Positions 41,426-50,932 of a stretch of DNA of 64,000 nt are shown piece by piece. This stretch comes from Smithella sp. Lineage in GTDB: Bacteria > Desulfobacterota > Syntrophia > Syntrophales > Smithellaceae. Position 1 is the first letter of the stretch, and the number at the start of each line of letters is the position of its first letter. A model generated the notes under the pieces. The model worked only from the letters and a program-made list of their open reading frames with translations. It was not told where the DNA came from and did not search any database. The stretch spans positions 62,001-126,000 of the forward strand of contig SCVW01000002.1 in assembly GCA_007244375.1 (NCBI GenBank), read 5' to 3'. Made by a program: the position numbers and the translations under genes.

Positions 41426-41736
41426 AATCCGCAAACCTCCTTTCAAAGATTTAATAAAGGTTGTATTAATGTAACAGTCCTTATATCGGACGCAAAAATA
41501 CGCTTTTTTTTTACCTTGTCAAGCAAAAATTTATAATTTTCGCTTGCGACCGGAAGTATTAATTAGCATTAGTTTGTTTTTTTTGCAAGTATTTGTTTTC
41601 TTTGTTGGTTTACAGGACTGGAAGATATTTCTCGAAAAATTTCTTGATTTTTGCCGGTGGTTTGATAAACTATTTCTTAAGAAAGTAATTATGTAGACAA
41701 AAATAGCAAAAAAAGCGCATAATCTTCAACAAAAAA

Positions 41737-41756
41737 GTCCACTAACGTTAGTGGGC
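41737..41756. terminator. Bidirectional terminator downstream of rpe
   Basis: GTCCACTAAC/GTTAGTGGGC stem with A-run before and T-run after, so it works in both directions. The 41426-41841 gap otherwise contains AT-rich sequence with an AAGCAAAAATT/AATTTTCGCTT hairpin near 41521-41547 and no ORF. Confidence 0.75.
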
Positions 41757-41841
41757 TTTTTTTGTACTAAAATGAAATAAGATTTTATGTCCGTCTATGA
41801 TTTGTGTAATAATAAAAGTTTGTATTTTGTTTTTATGAAGT

Positions 41842-42510
41842 TTAGATTGTCTGACTGTTAGCGGCAGTTTTTAATGAAGCTATGGTTTTTTCGTAATCGC
41901 CGCTGCCGAAAACTGCAGCGCCGGCAACTATAACGTCCGCTCCGGCCTGGGCTATATCACCTATGTTTTTCAGATTTACTCCTCCATCAACTTCCAGAAG
42001 CACCTTATATGGCAGGACGTCCAGCATTTTTTTTGCCCTGACAATTTTTGGTAGAGAGGTTTTAATAAATTGTTGTCCCCCGAAGCCGGGATTAACGGTC
42101 ATTATCAGGAGAAGATCGATATCGGGCAGAATTTCTTCAACATGTGTTAATGATGTTGCCGGATTTAACGAAACGCCGGCTTTCTTACCGGCCTTTTTAA
42201 TGATATCAATTGTACGGTGAAGATGACTGGCAGCTTCTGCATGTACAGTAATTATATCAGATCCGGCTTGAGCAAAGGATTCAATGTACCTTTCAGGATT
42301 TTCAATCATCAGGTGTACATCAAACGGGAGTTTTGTTATTTTTCTTAAGTTCGATATTATCGCCGGTCCCAAAGTAATGTTGGGAACAAAGTGGCCGTCC
42401 ATTACATCAATATGAATCCAGTCGGCACCGGCTTTTTCTACAGCGGTAATTTCCTCGCTAAGTTTGCTGCTGTCGGCGGAAAGAATCGAAGGTGCTATTA
42501 ATTTTTTCAT
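41842..42510 (-). CDS. rpe: Ribulose-phosphate 3-epimerase
   Basis: A 222-aa TIM barrel. IAPSILSADSSKLSEE is at the start, DWIHIDVMDGHFVPNITLGP carries the metal His/Asp, and MTVNPGFGGQQFI plus LEVDGGVNLKNI complete the site. It interconverts ribulose 5-phosphate and xylulose 5-phosphate. Confidence 0.97.
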   Translation of the reverse strand: MKKLIAPSILSADSSKLSEEITAVEKAGADWIHIDVMDGHFVPNITLGPAIISNLRKITKLPFDVHLMIENPERYIESFAQAGSDIITVHAEAASHLHRTIDIIKKAGKKAGVSLNPATSLTHVEEILPDIDLLLIMTVNPGFGGQQFIKTSLPKIVRAKKMLDVLPYKVLLEVDGGVNLKNIGDIAQAGADVIVAGAAVFGSGDYEKTIASLKTAANSQTI

Positions 42511-42591
42511 TGAGTTTTTATTTCCCGGTTCTTTTGGATATAAATTATATTAAAGAGCTGCAATTGTCAACAAAGCGTTTTATTCTATTTA

Positions 42592-42685
42592 ATTCAAATC
42601 CCACGTCGCTGCGCTTATGAAATTTGAGTCTCACTATGCCCAACAAATTTCAGTGCGCTTCGCTTCTGAAACTTGGGACTCACTA
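42592..42685. repeat. Dispersed repeat family B, two tandem copies
   Basis: ATTCAAATCCCACGTCGCTG...TTGAGTCTCACTA and AAATTTCAGTGCGCTTCGCT...CTTGGGACTCACTAA. They lie in the divergent rpe-waaA intergenic region and may include promoter parts. Confidence 0.6.
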
Positions 42686-42727
42686 AATTGGCTTGACACT
42701 TAGGCGGAAAAATCTAAGAATAGCGCC

Positions 42728-44017
42728 ATGTATATTCTCTACAATATTATTTTGTTTGTTGCTGCGATATTTATTGTTCCTTATTTCTTATTAAAAATAA
42801 TTTTTACCGGTAAATACCGTAAAAGTATAATCTCTAAATTGGGTGGAAAACAGGTAAAAATACTGACCGATTTAAAGAATGGGCCAAGGATCTGGATTCA
42901 TGCGGTTTCAGTTGGCGAAGTTACCGCCGCTGCACCGATAGTATCTTCTCTGAAAATGAAAAGGCCGGAAACAAAAATTATTTTTTCTACTTCTACGGAA
43001 ACAGGCCAGGAAATGGCTTTCAGGTTTATCAAAGGTGCGGACGCAATTGTTTATTTTCCTCTGGATATTCCTTTTGTTGTGCGCAAAATCATCAAATCAG
43101 CGAAAGCCGATGTTTTTGTTCTGGTGGAAACGGAATTGTGGCCCAATTTCCTTCGTGTCTGTAAGGAGCATCAAATGAAAGCGTTGATGGTCAACGGAAG
43201 GATTTCTCCCCGTTCTTATCGCCGTTACCTAAAGACGACATTTTTCTGGAAGAGAATTTTGGATAATCTGGATGAAGCGGGAATGATTTCCAGGATTGAT
43301 GCGGAAAGGATCAAGACTATCGGTTTGGATTCCGCAAAAGTCAAGGTGCTGGGGAATGCCAAGTATGACGGGTTGGCATCAATGGTTTCACCGGTTTTAC
43401 AAAATGAAATAGTGCTGCGATTCAATGTGCGTGAGAATGAAAAATTTTTTGTTGCCGGCAGCACCCATGAAGGTGAGGAAAAAATTGTTATTAGTGTTTA
43501 TCAGGATATTATAAAACGTTGTCCTGATTTCAATCTTATTATTGTTCCTCGTCACATAGAAAGAACCGGTGATGTCGTAAATCTTTTGCAGCAGGCAAAT
43601 TTTAACGATGTCATAAAACTTTCGGATATGAACAATGGACGTCAAAGAATTAACGAGCGGATCATTATCGTTGATGTTATCGGAGAACTGTTTAAGGTTT
43701 ATTCGTTGGCTACTATTGTTTATTGCGGTGGAAGCCTTGTTCCCAAAGGTGGTCAGAATATTTTAGAGGCGGCGGCCTGGGGGAAGGTAATATTCTACGG
43801 TCCTTCAATGGAGGATTTCAGCCAGGAAAAAGCTTTGCTGGAAGACGCAGGTTGCGGCATTACGGTAAGAAACAAGGAAGAATTGTCTCAAGGAATTATT
43901 AATCTTTTGAATCATCCTGAAGAAATTATCAGTCGTGGCGAAAAAGGTAGAGAAGTCGTGCTGTCCAACATTGGCGCCTCTGCCAGATACGCCGATCTGA
44001 TAAGCAGATATATTTAG
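42728..44017 (+). CDS. waaA: 3-deoxy-D-manno-octulosonic acid (Kdo) transferase
   Basis: A 429-aa GT30 enzyme anchored by an N-terminal membrane segment (about 3-23). IWIHAVSVGEVTAAAPIV carries the catalytic Glu, FSTSTETGQEMA, VFVLVETELWPNFLR and a C-terminal GGSLVPKGGQNILEAAAWGK donor-binding motif are conserved. It adds Kdo to lipid A, evidence that the organism makes lipopolysaccharide. Confidence 0.95.
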   Translation: MYILYNIILFVAAIFIVPYFLLKIIFTGKYRKSIISKLGGKQVKILTDLKNGPRIWIHAVSVGEVTAAAPIVSSLKMKRPETKIIFSTSTETGQEMAFRFIKGADAIVYFPLDIPFVVRKIIKSAKADVFVLVETELWPNFLRVCKEHQMKALMVNGRISPRSYRRYLKTTFFWKRILDNLDEAGMISRIDAERIKTIGLDSAKVKVLGNAKYDGLASMVSPVLQNEIVLRFNVRENEKFFVAGSTHEGEEKIVISVYQDIIKRCPDFNLIIVPRHIERTGDVVNLLQQANFNDVIKLSDMNNGRQRINERIIIVDVIGELFKVYSLATIVYCGGSLVPKGGQNILEAAAWGKVIFYGPSMEDFSQEKALLEDAGCGITVRNKEELSQGIINLLNHPEEIISRGEKGREVVLSNIGASARYADLISRYI

Positions 44018-44086
44018 ATGATGGTATTATTGTGGGAAATTGATCCTGAGAAGCGTCCGGACAAATAATTATCAGGGGAGGGATTT

Positions 44087-45070
44087 ATGCTAAAAAAATA
44101 TGAAATGTTAAGCAAGCAGGTTAATCTGCCGCGGGCTTTCATGGCAAGATCCGTTATATACAGGTACTTAAATAGAACAAATTTGACACACTACCCGGAA
44201 CTTTCCAGACTTTTAGGTTGCGAGGCATTCATCAAGCATGAAAACCACAACCCGACCGGATCATTCAAAATAAGAGGGGCTCTTAATTTTTTTCATCACA
44301 TGTCCCGGGAAGAACTGGAGGCAGGCATTCTTGTTGCGACCAGGGGTAATCACGGACTGGCCATGGCCTGGGCGGGGCAATGGTTTAATGTGCCCTGCAC
44401 GGTTGTTGTGCCGGAGCACAACAATCCTGAAATTAACAGGACAATAGAAAGCTATGGCGCGGAACTTATTGTACATGGGGAAGATTTCTACGATGCACAA
44501 TCATACTGCGAGGAACTTGTGGACAGTGCAGGATATTATTATGTACAGCAGGGCAATGAACCTGAAATTTTAAACGGTCTTGCTACTATGGGACTGGAGA
44601 TAATGGAGAATCTACCGGAAGTAGATACCATCATTTGTCCTATCGGAGGCGGTGCCGGTTGCGCGTCGCTTTTGAAAACAATGCGTGAACTCAAACCGGC
44701 AATAGAAATAATCGGTGTGGAAGCTCAGAATGCCGCGTCATTTTATAATTCGTGGAAGAGGGCAGAAATTATAACTCTGGATAATGCCAATACGATTGCC
44801 GATGGACTCGCCGCAAGGGCTGTTTTTCATTTACCTTATGTAATCCTCAAGGATACTATCAGTGACGTTGTACTGCTTACCGAAGACGAAATACTTGAAG
44901 GGATTAAAATGGCACTGACAACTACGCATAATCTGGCCGAGGCCGCGGGTGCAGTTTCTCTGATAGCAGCTTACAAGATAAGTGGCCGTCTTGCCGGCAA
45001 AAAAGTAGTTATGATCATGTCCGGTGGTAATCTGAATATTGATATTTTGAAAACAGCGCTTGGATGTTGA
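44087..45070 (+). CDS. Threonine dehydratase-like PLP enzyme
   Basis: A 327-aa fold type II PLP protein. The PLP Lys is in NPTGSFKIRGALNF, the Asn loop in VATRGNHGLAMAWAG, and the phosphate-binding Gly loop in IICPIGGGAGCAS. It lacks a C-terminal ACT domain, so it resembles catabolic threonine/serine ammonia-lyase. Substrate choice among Thr, Ser and related hydroxy-amino acids is unproven. Confidence 0.85.
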   Translation: MLKKYEMLSKQVNLPRAFMARSVIYRYLNRTNLTHYPELSRLLGCEAFIKHENHNPTGSFKIRGALNFFHHMSREELEAGILVATRGNHGLAMAWAGQWFNVPCTVVVPEHNNPEINRTIESYGAELIVHGEDFYDAQSYCEELVDSAGYYYVQQGNEPEILNGLATMGLEIMENLPEVDTIICPIGGGAGCASLLKTMRELKPAIEIIGVEAQNAASFYNSWKRAEIITLDNANTIADGLAARAVFHLPYVILKDTISDVVLLTEDEILEGIKMALTTTHNLAEAAGAVSLIAAYKISGRLAGKKVVMIMSGGNLNIDILKTALGC

Positions 45071-45196
45071 GGGGCTGTTGAAAAACGCTCATTTGCTGTG
45101 TTGCGCTGCAAACCGCGCCGCTCGACGTATGTCGATATACGCCTCGCGGTTCGATTTTTTTGCGTGCCTTGCATCTGAGCTTTTTTGAACAGCCCC
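45071..45196. repeat. 126-bp inverted-repeat element (MITE-like)
   Basis: Terminal inverted repeat: GGGGCTGTTGAAAAACGCTCA and TGAGCTTTTTTGAACAGCCCC. Inner arms (TTGCGCTGCAAACCG and CGGTTCGATTTTTTTGCG) are also partly complementary. It begins immediately after the threonine dehydratase stop. Similar CTGTTGAAAAA palindromes are common in Deltaproteobacteria; could be a non-autonomous element acting as terminator. Confidence 0.7.
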
Positions 45197-45344
45197 ACTG
45201 ATTATTATTGTAATATCTGATTATAAAATTTAAACTGATTTGTCCGGCAATAATAAAATAGTCTTGACATTGTGTTTTGTCTTTGACAATAAACGCACTA
45301 TCAGATCATTTTTTCTTAATTACAAAAGTCACAGGAGGCAATAT

Positions 45345-46142
45345 ATGATTGGCAAGCAGATCAGGATGGAGCGTATTATGAATCGTGAAAACGGCCGGAC
45401 GTTAATTGTTCCCATGGACCATGGCGTAACAGCCGGTCCCATATCCGGTCTGGTGGATATGAAGGAGACTATTGGTAAGGTGGTTGACGGCGGGGCCAAT
45501 GCTATTGTGATTCATAAGGGTATTGTCAGAGCAGGCCATCGCGGTCATGGTCATGATGTGGGCCTTATAGTTCATCTTTCAGCCAGTACTTCGTTAAGTC
45601 CCGATCCGAATTCAAAAGTTTTGGTTTGCACGGTTGAGGAAGCCATCAAATTGGGTGCGGACGGCGTTTCTATTCACGTTAATATAGGTGCCGATGATGA
45701 AAAGGATATGCTTAAAGATTTTGGCGAAGTTTCCAAACAATGCCAGGCATGGGGCATGCCTCTTCTGGCCATGATGTACACCCGTGGGAAAAAGATCAAA
45801 TCGGAAAGCGATGTTGCCGTTGTAAAACATGCCGCACGGGTTGCAACGGAGCTTGGCGCTGATCTGGTCAAGGTGAATTATACTGGTGATGTCAATAGTT
45901 TTCGCTCTGTTGTGGAAGGCTGCGGTGTTCCCGTTTTGATAGCAGGAGGCGAGAAGGCTAAAAGTGACATTGATGTTTTAAAAAATATCAAAAATGCCAT
46001 ACTTGCCGGCGGTGGCGGGGTTTCCATTGGCCGGAATGTTTTCCAGCATGAAGATCCTTCCCGGATGATCAAGGCCATCAAGGCGATTATTCATGAGGAT
46101 GCCAGTGTGAAAGCCGCAACGGCAATTCTTGAGGGAAGGTAA
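45345..46142 (+). CDS. 2-amino-3,7-dideoxy-D-threo-hept-6-ulosonate synthase (ADH synthase)
   Basis: A 265-aa class I aldolase of the DhnA/ADTH family: [49 protein letters not shown], the Schiff-base Lys in [11 protein letters not shown], and [12 protein letters not shown]. It condenses aspartate semialdehyde with 6-deoxy-5-ketofructose 1-phosphate as the first step of the archaeal-type shikimate route. The ATG at 45345 has AGGAGG upstream. The stop is 4 nt before the DHQ synthase II start. Confidence 0.93.
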   Translation: MIGKQIRMERIMNRENGRTLIVPMDHGVTAGPISGLVDMKETIGKVVDGGANAIVIHKGIVRAGHRGHGHDVGLIVHLSASTSLSPDPNSKVLVCTVEEAIKLGADGVSIHVNIGADDEKDMLKDFGEVSKQCQAWGMPLLAMMYTRGKKIKSESDVAVVKHAARVATELGADLVKVNYTGDVNSFRSVVEGCGVPVLIAGGEKAKSDIDVLKNIKNAILAGGGGVSIGRNVFQHEDPSRMIKAIKAIIHEDASVKAATAILEGR

Positions 46143-46146
46143 AGTA

Positions 46147-47142
46147 ATGAAAAAAGTATGGCTCGATTGCCGTAAATGGAGAAAGAATCTTGTGACTACA
46201 GCCATTGAAAGCGGCGTGGATGCCGTTTTGGTGAATAACGAGGATATTGAAAAGGTAAAAGCCTTGGGTCTGATCAGTGTAATCGCTGAAGATCAAAAAA
46301 GCGATTTGCTATTGGGAAAAGATGTTTTGGAAATCACCATCAAAAATAAAAAAGATGAAGAAAGAATAGCTTCATTGAAAGATCAAACCGCTATCGTTGA
46401 GAGTCAGGACTGGACCATTATTCCGCTGGAAAATATTATTGCCCAGGGTGCAAAAGTAGTTTTCCCCGTAACATCAAGGGAGGATGCGAAGGTTGCCTTA
46501 ACCATTCTCGAAAAAGGCGTTTGGGGTGTTCTCATTCGTACGGATAATCCGGCAGTGGTTAAAGAAATTGTGACCTTCGCCAAAGGCATTGGGTCGCAGC
46601 TTGTTCTGCAGGAATTTGTCATCAAAGATGTACAAAAAGTTTCCATGGGCGACAGGGTCTGTATAGATACAATCACGGATATGAAGTTGGGTGAAGGAAT
46701 GCTGATTGGTAATTACAGTAATGCTTTTTTCCTGGTGCATTCTGAAAGTGTTGAAAATCCTTATGTGGAACCAAGACCTTTTCGGGTCAATGCCGGAGCT
46801 GTTCATGCTTATATAATGATGCCCAATGGCAAAACGAAATATCTTGATGAACTCAAAACGGGGGATGAAATTCTGATTGTTAATCAAAAGGGAGAAAGCA
46901 TTGTTTCCACCGTGGGCAGGCTTAAAATAGAAAAAAGACCCATGCTCAATATTGTGGCGAAAGCAGGCGACAAAGAAGTTTCCATTATTCTTCAGAATGC
47001 GGAAACAATCAGGTTGACAAAACCTTCCGGAGAACCTGTATCGGTTGTGAAACTGGCCAAAGGGGATAAAGTCCTGGGCTATACTGAAGAAGGCGGAAGG
47101 CATTTCGGTTTCAAAATCAAAGAATCCATCAACGAGAAATAA
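46147..47142 (+). CDS. 3-dehydroquinate synthase II
   Basis: A 331-aa protein of the AroB' (DHQ synthase II) family: KKVWLDCRKWRKNLVTTAIE at the start, GADGVL-like DAVLVNNED, EGMLIGNYSNAFFLVHSE, RPFRVNAGAVHAYIMMPNGKTKYL and VGRLKIEKRPMLNI. It oxidatively deaminates and cyclises the ADH product to 3-dehydroquinate, replacing AroF/AroB. The ATG at 46147 is preferred over a TTG 18 bases earlier. Operonic with ADH synthase. Confidence 0.93.
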   Translation: MKKVWLDCRKWRKNLVTTAIESGVDAVLVNNEDIEKVKALGLISVIAEDQKSDLLLGKDVLEITIKNKKDEERIASLKDQTAIVESQDWTIIPLENIIAQGAKVVFPVTSREDAKVALTILEKGVWGVLIRTDNPAVVKEIVTFAKGIGSQLVLQEFVIKDVQKVSMGDRVCIDTITDMKLGEGMLIGNYSNAFFLVHSESVENPYVEPRPFRVNAGAVHAYIMMPNGKTKYLDELKTGDEILIVNQKGESIVSTVGRLKIEKRPMLNIVAKAGDKEVSIILQNAETIRLTKPSGEPVSVVKLAKGDKVLGYTEEGGRHFGFKIKESINEK

Positions 47143-47183
47143 TATCTGACTTCCTAGCATGAATTAAGTTTAAATAAAGAATC

Positions 47184-47203
47184 GATGGTTACCCATCTTT
47201 TTA
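47184..47203 (+). terminator. Weak terminator after DHQ synthase II
   Basis: GATGG, loop TTAC, CCATC, then TTTTTAT. The stem is only 5 bp. The rest of the 362-nt gap to lysC is AT-rich with a TTGACA at 47344; no lysine riboswitch is recognisable. Confidence 0.4.
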
Positions 47204-47503
47204 TAAAAAATACCCCTCCTTGCATCAATGTGAGTTTAGATTTCGATGATCTATGTTTTACTAAAAATCTTGAAACTTGACTGTGTGGAAAGAGTCATTC
47301 CTAAATAAAGAGCTTTCAAATAAAATAGTAAAGATTATAAAAATTGACATTTGCCTTCCGTATTTCTAAATGATAAAATGTTCTTATAATAATGTTTGCA
47401 ATATTTCATTCAAACGGCCGACGTGCTTTATCCAATTTAAATGTCATTTCAGATATAAATACTCATCGATCACCTATGGCCATTTTTTTAAGAGGTAAAT
47501 TTT

Positions 47504-48865
47504 ATGAAGAATAACATAGTGTGCAAATTTGGCGGAACGTCAGTGGCGAATGCCGGGCAAATCAATAAAGTAAAAAATATTATTTCGCAAAACAACGAGA
47601 GAAAATATGTTGTAGTTTCTGCTCCTGGCAAGGAATCTTCTGAAGATGAAAAAATAACCGATCATTTGATCAATCTGGCTACCGGAGGCAAGCATTTTCG
47701 CATGCAGAATAAAAATATCAGTTCTCAACATAGTTACGATGTAGTTATAGGAAAGTTCCAAAAATTAATTGTCGATCTTGGGATTGAAGGCAAGGATGTT
47801 CTTAAACATCTTAAGGATGATCTGAAAAAATCATTACCGGAATATAAGCGTATTGATTTCCTCGCATCAAGAGGAGAAAGATATAATGCGGAAATTATAT
47901 GCCAATACTTCAACAAACAGGGAATACCATCCGAGCTTGTTTTACCGGAAAATATGGGATTAACGGTTTCAGAAAATTTTTCCAATGCCTATGTTATTCC
48001 TTTAAGTTATCGTAATATCAAGGAAAAGCTCAGCCAGATTGAAGGAGTTGCAGTGATTCCGGGATTTTACGGTGTAACAACGAAAGGTGACGTGGCTGTT
48101 TTTTCGCGGGGTGGTTCAGATTTAACGGGAGGCGAGGTTGCCTATGCTATTGAAGCAGCATTATACGAAAACTGGACTGATATGGATGGCATTTATCAGG
48201 TTGATCCGCGACTGATTCCTGAAGCAAAAATTATTCCCCGGCTGACCTATAAGGAAATACGTCTGTTATCATCGAAAGGTTTTGATGTGTTCCATTATGA
48301 TGCCATGATGAACTGTAAAAAACGGAAGATTCCTATTCAAATCAGAAATACAAATAATATTTCTTCAGAAGGAACGCTGATTGTTTCGGAACGTGTACCG
48401 GAAGAAGTTGTAGTCGGTATCGCTCGACAAGATAATGTTGCGTATCTTTATATAGAAATTGATGGAATGGGAGATACCATAGGTATTGTTAATGATCTTA
48501 TAGATGTCATTCACGATTATGGAATTGAAACATATCATTATCCAACGGACAGGGATGATGTTGCCATTCTTTTAAACCAGGATGATCTGGTTGGATACGC
48601 AGCGGATATAAAAGATAAAATCGAAAGAGAATTCAAACCTGACATACTGGATTTTAACTATAATATCACCATTCTTTCTCCAGTAGGCATAGGAATGAAA
48701 AATCACCCGGGAGTAATTGCGGATGCGGCGACGGCATTAAAAGAAAAAAACATCAATATTGACATTATAAACCAGGGACCGGCACAGGTAAGTTTTCATT
48801 TCGGTTTCCAAAACTATTATGCCGATAGTGCATTAAAAGCAATGTACGAACGATTGCTAAAGTAA
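47504..48865 (+). CDS. lysC: Aspartate kinase
   Basis: A 453-aa protein. Kinase domain: VCKFGGTSVANAGQI at the start, RIDFLASRGERYNAEII, and FSRGGSDLTGGEVAYAIEAA. Two C-terminal ACT domains (about 310-450), VAYLYIEIDGMGD and VGIGMKNHPGVIAD, allow feedback control. It supplies aspartyl phosphate and thus aspartate semialdehyde to lysine, threonine, methionine and, here, the ADH-synthase aromatic route. GAGGT upstream of the ATG. Monofunctional. Confidence 0.93.
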   Translation: MKNNIVCKFGGTSVANAGQINKVKNIISQNNERKYVVVSAPGKESSEDEKITDHLINLATGGKHFRMQNKNISSQHSYDVVIGKFQKLIVDLGIEGKDVLKHLKDDLKKSLPEYKRIDFLASRGERYNAEIICQYFNKQGIPSELVLPENMGLTVSENFSNAYVIPLSYRNIKEKLSQIEGVAVIPGFYGVTTKGDVAVFSRGGSDLTGGEVAYAIEAALYENWTDMDGIYQVDPRLIPEAKIIPRLTYKEIRLLSSKGFDVFHYDAMMNCKKRKIPIQIRNTNNISSEGTLIVSERVPEEVVVGIARQDNVAYLYIEIDGMGDTIGIVNDLIDVIHDYGIETYHYPTDRDDVAILLNQDDLVGYAADIKDKIEREFKPDILDFNYNITILSPVGIGMKNHPGVIADAATALKEKNINIDIINQGPAQVSFHFGFQNYYADSALKAMYERLLK

Positions 48866-48933
48866 TTCTCGCTATTTTTCAATTAGCAAAGTTTTAGATT
48901 ATTTCTAAAAACTTCAATTCGTGGGGGATTATT

Positions 48934-50763
48934 ATGAGAGAATTTAAAATAGAATTTATCGACAATAAAGCTTTATTGACAGCTTCGGGGAAAATGTGCG
49001 GCACTACCGAAGATGTAATAAACAGCAGCCTTTTCGCAGAAGTACTTAACAGATATATAGATAATCTTTCAGAGCACCACTCCATGCTTCTTAACATCTT
49101 TGGAGAAGATGGAAAATGTTTCTTTAAACGCACGACAAATATTTTTGCAGATATTCAAAAAGGTAAAAAAAACGTAGATGATATTACGGCAAAAAGAATC
49201 ATTTCTCCGCAACAGCGCGAAATGCTTATATCTGTACTTAGCTATCTGTGCAAAATAAAGATTGATGAAGTATCAAAAATTCTTCCAGAGGCAAAGACCA
49301 TAACTTCCACCCCCGGTTTGCTGTTTCAATTTGTTCAGGGACTTTATGATTATTGGAGGAGGTTTGACAGGTTTCTCCTGCTTGCGAATGATGAAAACAG
49401 CTTAAAACCAAGGTTTGTAATTCAAGAAAATGTTGAAAGCTTTACAGTGACAATAAGAAATACATACAGAGATATAAAAGAAAATTTATTTATCAATTCT
49501 CCTAAAATATTCAGGCAGGTTCGCGCCGGTGCTGAGATTACGGCCATTACAAGCAATAATTTGGATCTTCCGTTACCGGGGAAGTATTTTAAACTGGCCG
49601 AAGTTCCATTTATAAATAACGTCATATTAGCTCCACCACTCATACTTAATCCTCCGATGAACAAGAGAAAAGGAAATTTTGTCAGGGTAGAAAACAATCC
49701 TGTGGAATCGGCTGAAATAATACCCTCGGAATGGCTTTGTTATCCTGCAAAAGCCGGAGAAGTTCTCATATATGTTTATATACATAAGAAATTTATCGAT
49801 CTAGGTCTTTCTTTATGCAATCTTTTTGAACTGGCAGATAAAGAAGAATTGAAAAGAAAACCTGATGCCATATTTCTGTATGGCATTACAAAAGGTGCCT
49901 TGACGGGAACCGATGGCATGCGGACAGTTTTTTATGAAGACAACGAAGAAAACATCCTGACGGGAGGCGTACCCGGAGGAGATGAATATGGTTATTTCGG
50001 ATATCTTAAAAAGATGATGCTTACCCTTCATAATGTTTTGATGATGAAAAAGGGTCGGTTGCCTTTTCATGGGGCATTTGTGAAAATAATGCTCAAAGGG
50101 GGTAAAAGCGCCAATGTGCTTATGATAGGCGACTCAGGGGCGGGAAAATCAGAGACGATTGAAGCATTTAAGACGATAGGAGATGAATATATTCAGGATC
50201 TCATTATAATAGCCGATGATATGGGATCGCTGCATATAAATGAGCAAGGTGAAATTATCGGTTATGGCACCGAGATAGGAGCCTTTTTGCGTATTGACGA
50301 TTTAGGTCCCGGTTATGCCTTCGGACAGCTTGATGCCGCTATAATAATGAGTGCAAATCAATCCAACGCACGACTGATAATACCGGTGACACCTTATGCA
50401 ACAATAATACAGGGACATCCTGTTGATTATGTTTTATACGCTAATAATTATGAAGAAGAAGGCGATGCGATTGAAAGATTTGCTTCGACAGATGAAGCGC
50501 TGAATGTTTTCAGAAGTGGAAAAGTGATGAGCAAAGGAACCACTACAGCGACAGGTATTATCAACTCATATTTTGCCAATATATTCGGTCCGCCGCAATA
50601 CAAAGAACTTCATGAGAAAATCGCCTCTGATTTTTTTACAACTTTTTTTAGAAAAGGCATATTTGTGGGACAAATGCGTACCCGTCTAGGAATAAAAGGA
50701 TTTGAACGAAAAGGACCGCAAGAAACTGCCAGAGCATTGCTGGAAACAATTTTAAAGACTTAA
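48934..50763 (+). CDS. Large protein with a C-terminal HPr-kinase/PEPCK-fold P-loop domain
   Basis: A 609-aa protein. Residues about 1-370 show no motif I recognise. LPFHGAFVKIMLKGG, then the Walker A GDSGAGKSET (399-408) and IIIADDMG (425-432), closely follow the HPr kinase/phosphorylase arrangement (HG..., GxSGxGKSE, ADD). The domain continues to about 600 and ends with RKGPQETARALLETI. No PTS HPr gene is nearby. It may phosphorylate another protein or a metabolite, or be a PEPCK-like enzyme. It sits 68 nt after lysC, possibly one operon. Confidence 0.7.
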   Translation: MREFKIEFIDNKALLTASGKMCGTTEDVINSSLFAEVLNRYIDNLSEHHSMLLNIFGEDGKCFFKRTTNIFADIQKGKKNVDDITAKRIISPQQREMLISVLSYLCKIKIDEVSKILPEAKTITSTPGLLFQFVQGLYDYWRRFDRFLLLANDENSLKPRFVIQENVESFTVTIRNTYRDIKENLFINSPKIFRQVRAGAEITAITSNNLDLPLPGKYFKLAEVPFINNVILAPPLILNPPMNKRKGNFVRVENNPVESAEIIPSEWLCYPAKAGEVLIYVYIHKKFIDLGLSLCNLFELADKEELKRKPDAIFLYGITKGALTGTDGMRTVFYEDNEENILTGGVPGGDEYGYFGYLKKMMLTLHNVLMMKKGRLPFHGAFVKIMLKGGKSANVLMIGDSGAGKSETIEAFKTIGDEYIQDLIIIADDMGSLHINEQGEIIGYGTEIGAFLRIDDLGPGYAFGQLDAAIIMSANQSNARLIIPVTPYATIIQGHPVDYVLYANNYEEEGDAIERFASTDEALNVFRSGKVMSKGTTTATGIINSYFANIFGPPQYKELHEKIASDFFTTFFRKGIFVGQMRTRLGIKGFERKGPQETARALLETILKT

Positions 50764-50932
50764 AAATAATCATATTAATTCATTTGTTTCCGAAATGTTA
50801 ATTAAAGAAAGGAATATTTTTAAATTTGTTCATAATTTTAATATTTTTGAATTAATCCTGTAAATCTAACTTTTTATTCAGGCACAATTTTTTGCATGAG
50901 ATTGTCATAGTAAATACCGCTAGCAATATAAA

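Noticed and set aside
47143-47503. Possible lysine riboswitch before lysC
   Set aside because: No L-box consensus segments were found; only an AT-rich stretch and a lone TTGACA.
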